Shown here: piece after piece, positions 45,052-53,625 of the stretch | Layout: every line of letters begins with the position of its first letter | Position numbering within the stretch: position 1 is the stretch's first letter | Assembly (NCBI GenBank): GCA_018266765.1 | Contig: JAFDZU010000016.1 | Span: forward strand, 1 to 59,184 | DNA: 59,184 nt | Direction: 5' to 3' | From: Bacteroidota bacterium | Lineage (GTDB): Bacteria; Bacteroidota; Ignavibacteria; Kapaibacteriales; UBA961 | Notes under the pieces: generated by a model | Databases searched by the model: none | Seen by the model: the letters and a program-made list of their open reading frames with translations, nothing else | Told to the model about the DNA's origin: nothing | Made by a program: the position numbers and the translations under genes

Positions 45052-45726
45052 TCAGATTGTAATTGATTCGCTTTGACATCGCATCAGACGCATATTTTCT
45101 TTCAAATCACCCGAAAACAATCCTGAGCCACTCACTAAAATATTTGCTCCTGCATAATAAATTTGAGCAGAATTATCAATTTTAACACCGCCATCCACTT
45201 CGATTTCTACGTGAGCAAGTCCGTGCGTATCCAAGTGTGTACGCAATGTGTTGCATCTGTGTAAAAACGACGGAATAAACGACTGTCCGCCAAATCCGGG
45301 GTTCACGCTCATCAGCAAAATAAAATCGCAATGCTCGGCGGCGGAATATGCAAATTCAAGTGGTGTAGCCGGATTTAAGACGATGCCGGCTTTCTTGCCG
45401 AGTTCGTGAATCAGTCCGAGTGTGCGGTGCAAATGCTTGCATTCCTCCACATGAACCGAAATCCAATCCGCACCCGCTTCGGCAAATGCCGGAATATATC
45501 GGTCAGGATTTTCAATCATCAAATGACAATCAAATGGCAATGACGTTTTGGAACGAATAGCACGAACAATAAGCGGCCCAATGGTGATATTCGGCACAAA
45601 ATGACCGTCCATTACATCAATATGAAGAATATCCGCGCCCGCAGTTTCACAAAGCCGTACATCTCGCTCTAAATTAGCGAAATCTGCCGAAAGTAATGAC
45701 GGAGCAAGTTTGAGAGGATGATGCAT
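45052..45726 (-). CDS. rpe: Ribulose-phosphate 3-epimerase
   Basis: Interconverts ribulose-5-phosphate and xylulose-5-phosphate in the pentose phosphate pathway. The 224-residue TIM barrel shows LAPSLLSADFANLERDV, HIDVMDGHFVPNITIGP, CHLMIENPDRYIPAF, MSVNPGFGGQSFIP and IEVDGGV with the phosphate-binding VSGSGLFS. Catalytic Asp residues and metal-binding His are all in place. It is located between a TPR-protein gene (28 bp) and cysS (54 bp). Confidence 0.96.
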   Translation of the reverse strand: MHHPLKLAPSLLSADFANLERDVRLCETAGADILHIDVMDGHFVPNITIGPLIVRAIRSKTSLPFDCHLMIENPDRYIPAFAEAGADWISVHVEECKHLHRTLGLIHELGKKAGIVLNPATPLEFAYSAAEHCDFILLMSVNPGFGGQSFIPSFLHRCNTLRTHLDTHGLAHVEIEVDGGVKIDNSAQIYYAGANILVSGSGLFSGDLKENMRLMRCQSESITI

Positions 45727-45754
45727 AGTTATGTTGTAATTTTAAGACAGATAG

Positions 45755-46387
45755 TTAGTTCTCAATAAATTTTTGATGATAGTTTTTATAGGATGCACCT
45801 AAGTCATACGCTTCTGAAACATTTAATTCACTTGCTTTTGCAAAGTCGTAACATGCTCCATGTATATCTCCAAGTATATTTTTAATAACACCTCTATTAA
45901 AATAACCTTGTCCGATTGCAGAATCAGTTTCTATTGCTTTTGTATAGTCTTGAAGTGCTCCAAGATAATTTTTAAGTTTCTGTTTTTCCACCCCACGACA
46001 AATATAAGATAAAGCATCAGTAGAATCAATTGCTATTAGCTTGTCAAAGTCTTCTATTGCTCCAAGATAATCTCTGAGTACATCCTTCAGAATTCCTCTT
46101 TGAAAGTAAGGCGTTGGAAGCAAAGGATAGTTTGTTATCTCTTGGTCAAGATCTTTAATAGACCCGACTAAATCATGTAGATTATATTTAGCTGAACTTC
46201 TATTGAGATATACGCCCTTAATTTTTGGATTTATTTCTATAGCTTTACTGAATGCTTCAATTGCTCCATGATAATCTTTGAGATTTTCTTTTTCTATCCC
46301 GCTTTGTATAAATTCTTCGGAAGTTTGTCCAAATATTTCAGCATGAAAAGTAATTATAAGCATCAGAAATAACAACATTTTATTCAT
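45755..46387 (-). CDS. Secreted TPR-repeat protein
   Basis: Protein of 210 residues with a signal peptide (ending ...EIFGQT at ~22). About five TPR units follow: LKDYHGAIEAFSKAIEINPK, LHDLVGSIKDLDQEITNYP, LRDYLGAIEDFDKLIAIDS, LKNYLGALQDYTKAIETDS and LGDIHGACYDFAKASEL. The unit consensus L-x-DY-x-GAI-x-DF-x-KAI is well conserved, indicating recent internal duplication. Periplasmic protein-protein scaffold is inferred. It is upstream of rpe by 28 bp. Confidence 0.85.
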   Translation of the reverse strand: MNKMLLFLMLIITFHAEIFGQTSEEFIQSGIEKENLKDYHGAIEAFSKAIEINPKIKGVYLNRSSAKYNLHDLVGSIKDLDQEITNYPLLPTPYFQRGILKDVLRDYLGAIEDFDKLIAIDSTDALSYICRGVEKQKLKNYLGALQDYTKAIETDSAIGQGYFNRGVIKNILGDIHGACYDFAKASELNVSEAYDLGASYKNYHQKFIEN

Positions 46388-46506
46388 TTCATCTCCTTAC
46401 AAATAATTGATAAACTGTTTTGATGATTAGTTTTTGAAGCTAATTTCCCAACAAAACCCTCACCATAAATACATAGTTTCAACCATAGAACGATAAACTA
46501 AAGAAC

Positions 46507-47136
46507 TTATGGTAAAATACGGATAATATCATTCCGAATAATAATAGTACACGCCGGACGATGTTTCCGTACAAACAGACACAAATCTTCATAGGTTGGA
46601 TAATCAAATGTGCCGTCGAAACAACGAGCATCATCTATCAGAATAATATGCCGGAATGGAGATTTAAAAATCGCTTCTAATTCACCATAAATAGGACAAA
46701 AAACATCAGCTTGTGCTGTAATTCCACCACAATAATGACCGTCTAACCAAAAAACTGCGGATGTCGTAAGCGTGGGAACGAGTGTAGGAAGTACTGTACT
46801 GCTATCGCCTTGCAGAATACTAACAGCAGGATATTCTTTGAATCTTTTCACAGCTAATTTCCACAGATAATCGCTTAATTCAATCGAATACACTTTTTCA
46901 AAATATCCCAGCAAGGCATAGACCATATCGCCCATATATGTTCCTGTTTCGACCAAAACTGAGCATTTATATTCTTTGGCGTGGTCTTTTATTATGCGCT
47001 GTTTGAGAGCATGAGGCGGCGGTGAGGGCTTGCCTTGCTGTTCCCATTCCTCAATTGCATTTGCTTTGTTTGAATTAATTCGTTGCTTTATACTTTCCGG
47101 GAAAAGAAGGAATACTTTTCTAAAAAATGATCTCAT
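46507..47136 (-). CDS. Class I SAM-dependent methyltransferase-like protein
   Basis: Protein of 209 residues. The Rossmann SAM-binding core is visible: SVLVETGTYMGDMVYALLG (motif I), KVYSIELSDYLWKLAVKRF (acidic residue after strand 2), AVSILQGDSSTVLPTL (motif II) and AVFWLDGHYCGG (motif IV). The final FRHIILIDDARCFDG and PTYEDLC segments are found in small-molecule or sugar methyltransferases near polysaccharide loci. The substrate cannot be told from sequence. It is isolated by an 800-bp gap upstream. Confidence 0.75.
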   Translation of the reverse strand: MRSFFRKVFLLFPESIKQRINSNKANAIEEWEQQGKPSPPPHALKQRIIKDHAKEYKCSVLVETGTYMGDMVYALLGYFEKVYSIELSDYLWKLAVKRFKEYPAVSILQGDSSTVLPTLVPTLTTSAVFWLDGHYCGGITAQADVFCPIYGELEAIFKSPFRHIILIDDARCFDGTFDYPTYEDLCLFVRKHRPACTIIIRNDIIRILP

Positions 47137-47529
47137 ATATAAACATTTAAGTGGATTGAATGATTAATTGATGTTGTCTGAGTGCAATTTCTATAGACTC
47201 TAAACGCATGATTACTGTCGAAGTAAATTACAAAAACCGTGAGTGCTTACCAAAATAAAATTTGGCTGTGTATTAAAAAGTATGATAATAATTGAACGGT
47301 GAGAATAAAACGTTCGACAGTTCATGAAAACAATAACAAGAACTGATCTGCCCCCGATACTGTAGACACTATAAAAATAGAGTATAACGGTAAAAAAGCG
47401 TTAAATTTATAGAACAATAACTAAACAAGGGTGCGTAAATAGAAAAACAATCGAAACGAGTATTCGAACAAGAGTTCAAAATTAATACAGTTCGTTTGAT
47501 AGTAAGTAAAGTGAAGAAAAGATATCTGA

Positions 47530-47721
47530 ATGATTGAGAGAATTACGGAGAAAGAGAATATGCTCCACACATGGCGGAATCAATATCTTAAGGATGCAGA
47601 GTGAATGTTTCCGGGTAAGGGTCACCAAAAGCCCACAAGAGGAAGGGTTGAGTTGACTCCATGGAGAGAGAATCAGGTATATATTCCGTACAATCGGTTG
47701 CTTACCAACGTGCGGTGTTAA
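47530..47721 (+). pseudogene. Interrupted small frame, possible mobile-element remnant
   Basis: Two consecutive in-frame pieces separated by a single TGA: 47530-47604 (24 residues, starts MIERITEKENMLHTWRN) and 47605-47721 (38 residues, starts MFPGKGHQKPTRGR, contains VYIPYNRLLTNVRC). The TGA is immediately followed by ATG. The first piece resembles the N-terminus of group II intron-encoded reverse transcriptases (ERI-x-x-KENML), but the match is too short to be sure and the second piece is unrecognised. Confidence 0.35.
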
Positions 47722-47842
47722 GTAATAAAGCCGGAATAAAAGATTCTAACATCCATTTAATCAATTGCTTTAAACAAGACCAATAATACTGTGCAGAAAA
47801 TAACTGTTACTATTTATGCACGGAGGTAAACAACTCTTGTAT

Positions 47843-47902
47843 TGCATGCCCTGACGAGAATTGAACGTCAGATTTCTATGCTCTAATTGTTAGCTTGCGT
47901 TG
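47843..47902 (-). pseudogene. tRNA relic lacking the anticodon arm
   Basis: On the minus strand a D-arm-like AGCTAACAATTAGAGCA is followed after only 13 nt by a T-arm-like TGACG-TTCAATT-(CT)-CGTCA and GGGCATGCA. An intact tRNA needs about 27 nt between D-arm and T-loop, so the anticodon arm is mostly gone, and the T-stem has a one-base insertion. The 5' acceptor strand does not pair. This is a decayed tRNA, not a functional one. Confidence 0.5.
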
Positions 47903-47942
47903 ATAAATATTACTCTACTTCCTCCACAAACTACTCTTGAAT

Positions 47943-48734
47943 TTATTTCTTCGTAACATCTATAAACGGTGAAAGAAGTTGGTAACCTGCACGTTGTTTT
48001 TTAATGTCGGTAAATTCCTTTAAGCCATAGTTAATTTCATCGGGATTTACTTTGTGCCACGTTCCAAAAATTCTATCCCAAAATGTAAATACATCACCAT
48101 AATGACTATCGGTAAATTTTTGTTCGTCCGAGTGATGGATTTTGTGCCAGCCCGGTGTCGAGAAGATATATCGACCATATTTCTCAATCCAATCCGGGAA
48201 CTTAATATTACTATGCTGAATGATGACAAATATTAGCCCGATAGTTCCGTAAATAATAAACGAAGTCATCGAAACACCAAAAAGCATAATAGCAACACAG
48301 AAATATATTCCTTGAGAATAAACCACCTCAAAAGGATGGAACCGCAATGATGATGAAGTATTCAAATTGAGATCTGAGTGATGAATTCTGTGAAAACGCC
48401 ATAAAAACGATGCCTTGTGCATAAGATTATGATTACAATAACTGCCAAAATCTATGAGCAACACACTCGCAATTATTTCTATGAACTCCGGTAATTCAAC
48501 ATAATTAAACAGTCCGAGCCGGTGAGCTGCTGTATATTCAACGGCAAAGAGAACACCGACACCAACTGCTATATTCACTACAATCGAAAGGAACGTTAGT
48601 ATGAAGTTATGAACATCATGCTGTTTCTTGTTTGCTGGTATTGGCAAATACGGTATAAAATTTTCAATACTGTACATTGCAATAAGCAATCCTACAAGAA
48701 TAATCGGCTGTATATCAGCTAATGTTTGTATCAT
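47943..48734 (-). CDS. Sterol desaturase / fatty acid hydroxylase family protein
   Basis: Integral membrane di-iron hydroxylase-type protein of 263 residues with four or so helices. The eight-histidine pattern is present: HNLMH (~105), HRIHH (~118), and HKIHH (~200), with additional His in IIQHSN. The DRIFGTWHKV end is typical of the family. Members hydroxylate or desaturate lipids, sterols or carotenoids; the substrate here is unknown. Oxygen would be required. The gene stands alone on the minus strand, with the next gene 43 bp upstream. Confidence 0.88.
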   Translation of the reverse strand: MIQTLADIQPIILVGLLIAMYSIENFIPYLPIPANKKQHDVHNFILTFLSIVVNIAVGVGVLFAVEYTAAHRLGLFNYVELPEFIEIIASVLLIDFGSYCNHNLMHKASFLWRFHRIHHSDLNLNTSSSLRFHPFEVVYSQGIYFCVAIMLFGVSMTSFIIYGTIGLIFVIIQHSNIKFPDWIEKYGRYIFSTPGWHKIHHSDEQKFTDSHYGDVFTFWDRIFGTWHKVNPDEINYGLKEFTDIKKQRAGYQLLSPFIDVTKK

Positions 48735-48777
48735 AAGATTTTATGGATAAAATTTTAGAATATAATGTTAAATTCAC

Positions 48778-49527
48778 TTACATATTGGGAGGGAATATAC
48801 TAAGTTCCGTTTCTTTACCATTTTTACCTTTTACCAAAACTCCTACCAAGCCAAATTTATGATTCGCTATGTACGTAATCTTTTCAACCAGCGGGTCGTC
48901 TTTTGTTTCTTCTACTTTAGTGACTTTTATTTTAAAAAATCCAAGTACATAGTCATCAAATTCAGACTTCGATGCAACAGTACGCTTTACTTTGATTCCG
49001 TCTGAATTAGTAAATTCATATACATTCCCAACAGCCCAATCGTATTTAATGAGTGTGTGCGGTTTTGAAACGTCATTATTACTACTAAAAAACTCTTGGA
49101 TTCCTTCTGATGTGATTTTGGCTTTGTATTCAGCTGTCAGAACCATCTTAGCTTTGTTGGTTGTATCAAGCGTTGCACCAAAATGTTTGAGATAAGCATA
49201 TATTATAGGCAGTTTGAGTGAACTTGGCAGTGCCTCCATTCCAAGTGCTGTATCCAAAGCACGAACAAAAACTGAATCAAATGTAGAACGGTGATAGAAT
49301 GTAACCAATCCGTTATCATTTTGGGTAATAACCGTACTGTCATTAATACGTTCCAAATTTTTATTAAATGGCTTGGTTTCGACATAGATTGGGAATTTCC
49401 CTCCAACCTGAGTCAAATCAAGATTGGTAGTACCACCAATATCATTGGGATCGGTTGCACTTTGGCAAGCAACGAGATAGAGCAGAAGATAGACAATTGA
49501 AGCTAATGACGGATAAAAACGTTTCAT
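48778..49527 (-). CDS. Lipoprotein of unknown function
   Basis: Protein of 249 residues with a lipoprotein signal ending LLYLVACQSA (Cys21) and an Asp/Asn/Gly-rich linker. The rest is a soluble domain without a motif I recognise (MEALPSSLKLPIIYAYLKHFGA, YDWAVGNVYEFTNSDG, VEKITYIANHKFGLVGVLV). A weak Shine-Dalgarno-like GGAGG lies about 10 bp before the start. Possibly co-transcribed with the desaturase-like gene 43 bp downstream. Confidence 0.65.
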   Translation of the reverse strand: MKRFYPSLASIVYLLLYLVACQSATDPNDIGGTTNLDLTQVGGKFPIYVETKPFNKNLERINDSTVITQNDNGLVTFYHRSTFDSVFVRALDTALGMEALPSSLKLPIIYAYLKHFGATLDTTNKAKMVLTAEYKAKITSEGIQEFFSSNNDVSKPHTLIKYDWAVGNVYEFTNSDGIKVKRTVASKSEFDDYVLGFFKIKVTKVEETKDDPLVEKITYIANHKFGLVGVLVKGKNGKETELSIFPPNM

Positions 49528-49794
49528 AAGAATGCCCTCCTAAGATTAAATAATAGAACTCTACATAGATTTAAATTCTGAATTACTCAAATCATTAAAA
49601 TCAATACCCTTACCGGTAGTAGGCAATCCTTTGCATTGTCTAAGCTGAATAGTGAGGTGAATATATATGCAAAAGTAAATTCTTGTTTTATTATTTCCAA
49701 GTTTTTTTTTGTAAGGTATAAAATATTTTAAACGTTACTGATAAGTTGGCGTTTTCAATCAAACTTCAAGAAGAAATAGTCAGTTTTTATAATT

Positions 49795-49891
49795 ATTATG
49801 CTGAATTCATTTTTGATATCTCGGTAATACTTAGAATAAGCATGACAGAATAGAACAGCCATGGATATCCTAAACCAAGTTCAGAACGACA
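49795..49891. repeat. Palindromic interspersed repeat, decayed copy 2
   Basis: TATGCTGAATTCATTTTTGA... at the left and GGATATCCTAAACCAAGTTC... ending GACA at the right correspond, in reverse order and with several substitutions, to the arms of the element at 43359-43451. The copy is inverted relative to copy 1 and has drifted further. Confidence 0.6.
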
Positions 49892-49941
49892 GAAAACAAC
49901 TGATGTCTAATTAGTAATCCGGTACTTGTTATCAAATTTTG

Positions 49942-49975
49942 AGGTTGATATTTCCTTTCGATGGAATATCAACCT
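49942..49975 (+). terminator. Plus-strand hairpin with T-tail and no upstream gene
   Basis: An 11-bp stem (AGGTTGATATT with AATATCAACCT) and 12-nt loop, followed by TTTTTAG on the plus strand. The gene to the left is on the minus strand, so no annotated plus-strand transcript would end here. It may terminate a small RNA or act as an insulator before the nucleotidase promoter. Confidence 0.55.
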
Positions 49976-50136
49976 TTTTAGTATTCTCTCTAAAAAATCA
50001 CCAGACAATTCTTTGACAAAACCTTTACATCTTCATGACAAATAAAAGTTTTAATTGCCATATTTTTGTTGTAGTTAAATCGTAATTTTTTGTTTTATCG
50101 TTTCAGTTTTCATTTCTATATTATCTGGAGATTCTT

Positions 50137-51984
50137 ATGAAAAATCTTGTTCTACTTTTGGGTGTATTCTGCTTAATAAATATCGTTTCAAAAGCAGATA
50201 CTTTGACTATTGTTCATGTCAATGACACTCACTCAAACCTTGCTTCGGGAGGTCAGCGCGACGGCAATTTAAAGGGAGCTTTGGGTGGAATTGCCCGTGC
50301 CGCATCTTTTATTGGAATGGCAAAAGCAACAATGCCTAATGTTCTAACACTTCATGCCGGTGATATTTATGTGGGCGATTTATTCTTTCAGAGATATTAT
50401 GGTGTGGCAGAATTACAACTTATGAGCGCTTTAGGATTTGATGCAATGGCTGTTGGCAATCATGAATTTGACCTAACGCCAAGTACGCTCCAAACTGCTC
50501 TCGATACTGCTTTTGCTGCAGGTCAATCATTCCCGCTTCTATCTGCTAATCTCATCTTGGAAGATAATGCAGTAAAAGGATTGAAAAAGTATATCAAACC
50601 ATATACAATTAAACAAATTGGTGGAATAAAAGTTGGAATTTTCGGTATGACAACTCCCGAAACAAACCTTTTGTCTCAGCCCGCCCCTGCTATAATTGAT
50701 ACCAATATTATAGAAATAGCAACCGCAACGGTTCAAGCTCTGAAATCTCAAAACTGTACAGTGATTATCATGCTGTCACACCTTGGAGTTGCGCTCGATG
50801 AAGTTGTAGCTCAATATGTAGCGGGGATCAATCTTATTGTTGGTGGGCATGACCACTATGTTTTGGATAAACCGTTGGTCATAAACAGTACGCCGATAGT
50901 TCAAGCCGGTGCTTTTTATCACGAAATTGGTTTGGTACAATTAGATGTTTCGGGTGGAAAAGTAAGTGTTTTAAATGCAGAAGTAACACCGCTTGATGAG
51001 AATATTCTCGAAGAGCCAACTATTGCCGGAGCGGTTCAAATGTTGGTAGCAGACATTGAGTCGGTCTATGGAAACGTGTATTCGCAGAAAATCGCCGAAG
51101 CTGATAATGATTTCCATGAAGTGGCTGAAAAATTAACAGAAAATGGGAATAAAGATACCGAAGTCGGTAATCTTGTTACGGATGCTTACAGAGCCACACT
51201 CGGAACAGACATTGCAATTCAGCCGGGCGGTTCTACGGCTCAAATACTTTATAAAGGCGACATCGTTGAGGCAGATGCTTTTCGAGTTGTTGGATATGGA
51301 TTCAATACAATCAATGGATTAGGTTTTCGCATGGCGACATTTAATGTTACCGGTTTGGAACTCATGGCAGGGTTAGAATTTGGGCTTTCTTCTATCGAAT
51401 TGAACGATGAATTTTTGATTCAAGTTTCGGGTATGAAGTATTCATATAATCCGCTTGCTTCAGTTGGCCAGCGGCTTGAATCGGTGGAAATTGGCGGTAA
51501 AAGCATCAACCCTACAGCTTCGTATAGCATTGCTACGAATGAATTTGTACTTGCTTTCTTTGGTATAATCGGAATTCAGCCATCCAATATTAAGATCTTG
51601 GGGGATACAACTGAATTCGCAGTTCTTACCGGGTATTTACACGTAATTCAAAAAGTAGTGCCAAAGTCTGAAGGACGAATTGTTGCAACACCTATGACCA
51701 ATGTTGATGAAACAAAAAGTTTCAATGCTACTATTATAAGCGTAGCTCCAAATCCAACCAATTCGAAGGCAACGATACAATTCACAAACGACAGACCGGA
51801 AAAAGTACGGCTTGTGGTCTATTCAACTATTATGAAAGAAGTTGCTGTGCCACTCGATGGTATTCTTGAAGCCGGTACTCAATCAATAGTTATTGATACA
51901 ACATACTTACCATCAGGAGCATATGTATATAAACTGACAATTGGCGGGAAGTCATCTGTCGGGCAATTAATTGTAACAAAATAA
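50137..51984 (+). CDS. T9SS-exported 5'-nucleotidase / metallophosphoesterase
   Basis: Secreted UshA/5'-nucleotidase-type enzyme of 615 residues. A signal peptide (to ~20) is followed by the calcineurin-like domain with IVHVNDTHSN, LHAGDIYVGDLFF, MAVGNHEFD, IIMLSHLGV and LIVGGHDHYV (two-metal site). The C-terminal nucleotidase domain follows (GNLVTDAYRA, QPGGSTAQI, YSYNPLASVGQRLESVEIGG). The last ~80 residues are a T9SS tail (SVAPNPTNSKATIQF). It releases phosphate from nucleotides at the cell surface. The start has a TGGAG Shine-Dalgarno. Two barrel genes follow within 32 bp. Confidence 0.92.
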   Translation: MKNLVLLLGVFCLINIVSKADTLTIVHVNDTHSNLASGGQRDGNLKGALGGIARAASFIGMAKATMPNVLTLHAGDIYVGDLFFQRYYGVAELQLMSALGFDAMAVGNHEFDLTPSTLQTALDTAFAAGQSFPLLSANLILEDNAVKGLKKYIKPYTIKQIGGIKVGIFGMTTPETNLLSQPAPAIIDTNIIEIATATVQALKSQNCTVIIMLSHLGVALDEVVAQYVAGINLIVGGHDHYVLDKPLVINSTPIVQAGAFYHEIGLVQLDVSGGKVSVLNAEVTPLDENILEEPTIAGAVQMLVADIESVYGNVYSQKIAEADNDFHEVAEKLTENGNKDTEVGNLVTDAYRATLGTDIAIQPGGSTAQILYKGDIVEADAFRVVGYGFNTINGLGFRMATFNVTGLELMAGLEFGLSSIELNDEFLIQVSGMKYSYNPLASVGQRLESVEIGGKSINPTASYSIATNEFVLAFFGIIGIQPSNIKILGDTTEFAVLTGYLHVIQKVVPKSEGRIVATPMTNVDETKSFNATIISVAPNPTNSKATIQFTNDRPEKVRLVVYSTIMKEVAVPLDGILEAGTQSIVIDTTYLPSGAYVYKLTIGGKSSVGQLIVTK

Positions 51985-52012
51985 TTATCAATTTATCTCA
52001 TTTGGAGGCATT

Positions 52013-52609
52013 ATGAAACAGTTTATTTGTTTATTCTTCACTGTGCTTTGTGTTTCGCAATCTACTAATGCACAGTTTACTCTAAATTCTAACAGATCGA
52101 ATGCTGATACTGTAATGATTGCTAACCTTTTTGATAACTCGGTCGGTCTAAAGTATTCAAATTTTACGGGTTATGGTTTAAGTTTTTCCAAGATTATTTA
52201 CAAGGATTATTCACTTCATTTTTGTGGGGTGATAGAATATATCGAACATCTTTCATGGGAAGATATGAGTAAAGCAAAATTAACCACAAACCAAAAAGAC
52301 ATTACCTACAACTTTGGTTTGGAATTCAGGCGAAATGTAGTGACATATAATTATAGTAATCTTTATGTGTTAATTGGTGGTTATATAGATGAAAACAAGT
52401 ATTCAAATACAGTAGACAATGATGTAGTAACGCATAAATTTGCCGTTGGAATAGGTGTAGGTGCTGAATGGTTTTTAAGCAGTCATGTTTCCGGAAACTT
52501 TGATTTGGGATATAAATTTGACAACATAGAAGCAGTGGACTACAATAAACCGAGTGTTACGCGTAAAACCGGGGTTGGAGTTGGAGTCGGGCTTCAATAT
52601 CATTTTTAA
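52013..52609 (+). CDS. Outer-membrane beta-barrel protein (paralog A)
   Basis: Protein of 198 residues; signal peptide ends ...STNAQF (~21), GGAG ribosome site 8 bases before the ATG. Strands alternate through the rest and the chain ends in LQYHF, a typical outer-membrane C-terminal signature. Motifs shared with the next gene: NSVGLKYSNFTGYGL, YNFGLEFRRN and FDLGYKFDN. It lies 28 bp after the 5'-nucleotidase and 32 bp before paralog B, so the three form a likely operon. Function unknown. Confidence 0.75.
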   Translation: MKQFICLFFTVLCVSQSTNAQFTLNSNRSNADTVMIANLFDNSVGLKYSNFTGYGLSFSKIIYKDYSLHFCGVIEYIEHLSWEDMSKAKLTTNQKDITYNFGLEFRRNVVTYNYSNLYVLIGGYIDENKYSNTVDNDVVTHKFAVGIGVGAEWFLSSHVSGNFDLGYKFDNIEAVDYNKPSVTRKTGVGVGVGLQYHF

Positions 52610-52641
52610 AGTATATAATAACTGTTTAATCAATAAAAGTT

Positions 52642-53208
52642 ATGAAAATCTATCTGCTGACTGTTAGCATTCTGATTCTATTAGTCCCACTGACTTCATT
52701 TAGTCAAGAAAAAACTTTTGACAGTTTGTATAATGCCGTGGGGTTGAAGATGTCGAATATTTCAGGGTATGGGTTTTATTACAACAGAAAAGTTAGTGAT
52801 AGAGTGCGATTACAGGCAATGGGACTTATCTATTATTACTATAATCAATCAAAATCTGACAATGAAATTCATAAGAACTTCAACTATGATTTTGGGTTTG
52901 AAATTCAACAAGATATTTATCAATCGCCTTCGTTCAGGATGTTTCTGCTTGCCGGTTCTTACTATTATTATGATGATGATTCGAAAGAGAAAAGCACACA
53001 ATCTTTGCTTTCAATTAATAATTCTTTTAACGTCGGAGTAGGATTGTCGGGTGAGTATTTATACAAAAGGTTTGTGATTAGTTTTGATATTGGTTATAAA
53101 TTTTTTGAAGATAATATTGTGATAACAGAAGACTCCAAACGAACATATCCTGTTCTGAAACGGACAACAAAATTAGGTGCAGGTCTTGGCGTAGGGTTTA
53201 TGTTTTGA
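52642..53208 (+). CDS. Outer-membrane beta-barrel protein (paralog B)
   Basis: Protein of 188 residues; signal peptide ends ...SFSQE (~22). Same barrel pattern as the preceding gene, aligned by NAVGLKMSNISGYGF, YDFGFEIQQD, NVGVGLSGEYLYK and FDIGYKFFED, and ending in an aromatic residue (GVGFMF). It is a tandem duplicate that has diverged widely in the loops. It ends the nucleotidase operon; a terminator is at 53321. Confidence 0.75.
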   Translation: MKIYLLTVSILILLVPLTSFSQEKTFDSLYNAVGLKMSNISGYGFYYNRKVSDRVRLQAMGLIYYYYNQSKSDNEIHKNFNYDFGFEIQQDIYQSPSFRMFLLAGSYYYYDDDSKEKSTQSLLSINNSFNVGVGLSGEYLYKRFVISFDIGYKFFEDNIVITEDSKRTYPVLKRTTKLGAGLGVGFMF

Positions 53209-53320
53209 ATGTTGATGTTTTCGGGGTGAATGGTAAAGTAAAATTGAAATGGTTGTAATCTCCGACTTCAAGTACCATCGTCTTTAGTCAGTGGAAAAAC
53301 ATCTCATAACAGTTGTAAAT

Positions 53321-53354
53321 AAACGCCTTCCCGAAATTAATCAGGAAGGCGTTT
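53321..53354 (+). terminator. Terminator of the nucleotidase/barrel operon
   Basis: An 11-bp perfect stem (AAACGCCTTCC with GGAAGGCGTTT) and 12-nt loop, 112 bp after the stop of paralog B. Confidence 0.7.
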
Positions 53355-53384
53355 AAATTTAGAATTAACTTTATATTTTACACC

Positions 53385-53531
53385 TTACACTCCGAATGAA
53401 TTCAAGTGATGGTTGAGATGTTTCCACATCAAAAAACCAATCTCTTCTCTTGATATTTTGCCCCAACTCCCATCAGGTATAAATTTGTAACTCTTATCAG
53501 TAGAACAAAATTTCTTTACTTTGTACTTTTT
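53385..53531 (-). pseudogene. Remnant of a DUF1569 (DinB-like) gene
   Basis: A minus-strand frame without a start, open for 48 codons, encodes GSWGKISREEIGFLMWKHLN followed by HHLNSFGV and stop. This is the characteristic C-terminus of DUF1569/DinB-like proteins (SxEEWG...KHLDHHLxQFG). The N-terminal ~100 residues are missing: upstream the frame meets a stop and unrelated AT-rich sequence. It is a decayed gene end. Confidence 0.55.
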
Positions 53532-53625
53532 TTAATAATAGTACATAAATTTTCATTAATTTTGAAGATATAAATATCTTTTTGTTTTAATTCTCTGTTC
53601 TTATCATTATTTAATAGGTGTCGTT

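Larger units (their letters stand above)
47137..47942. other. 800-bp gap with decayed genes
   Basis: No intact gene. It contains an interrupted small frame at 47530-47721 and a tRNA relic at 47843-47902. Base composition between about 47560 and 47700 is richer in G than the surrounding AT-rich DNA, which suggests foreign or formerly functional sequence. Confidence 0.5.
49528..50136. other. 600-bp divergent intergenic region
   Basis: No gene. It holds a decayed palindromic repeat (49795-49891), a plus-strand terminator-like hairpin (49942-49975) and the promoters of the divergent lipoprotein and 5'-nucleotidase genes. TATTTTTG near 50060 fits the Bacteroidota -7 consensus but has no partner TTG at the right spacing. 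Confidence 0.5.

Noticed and set aside
47605-47721. Selenocysteine insertion at the TGA at 47602
   Set aside because: The TGA is directly followed by ATG, no selenoprotein family is recognisable, and no SECIS-like hairpin stands out downstream. Recorded only as an alternative in the finding.
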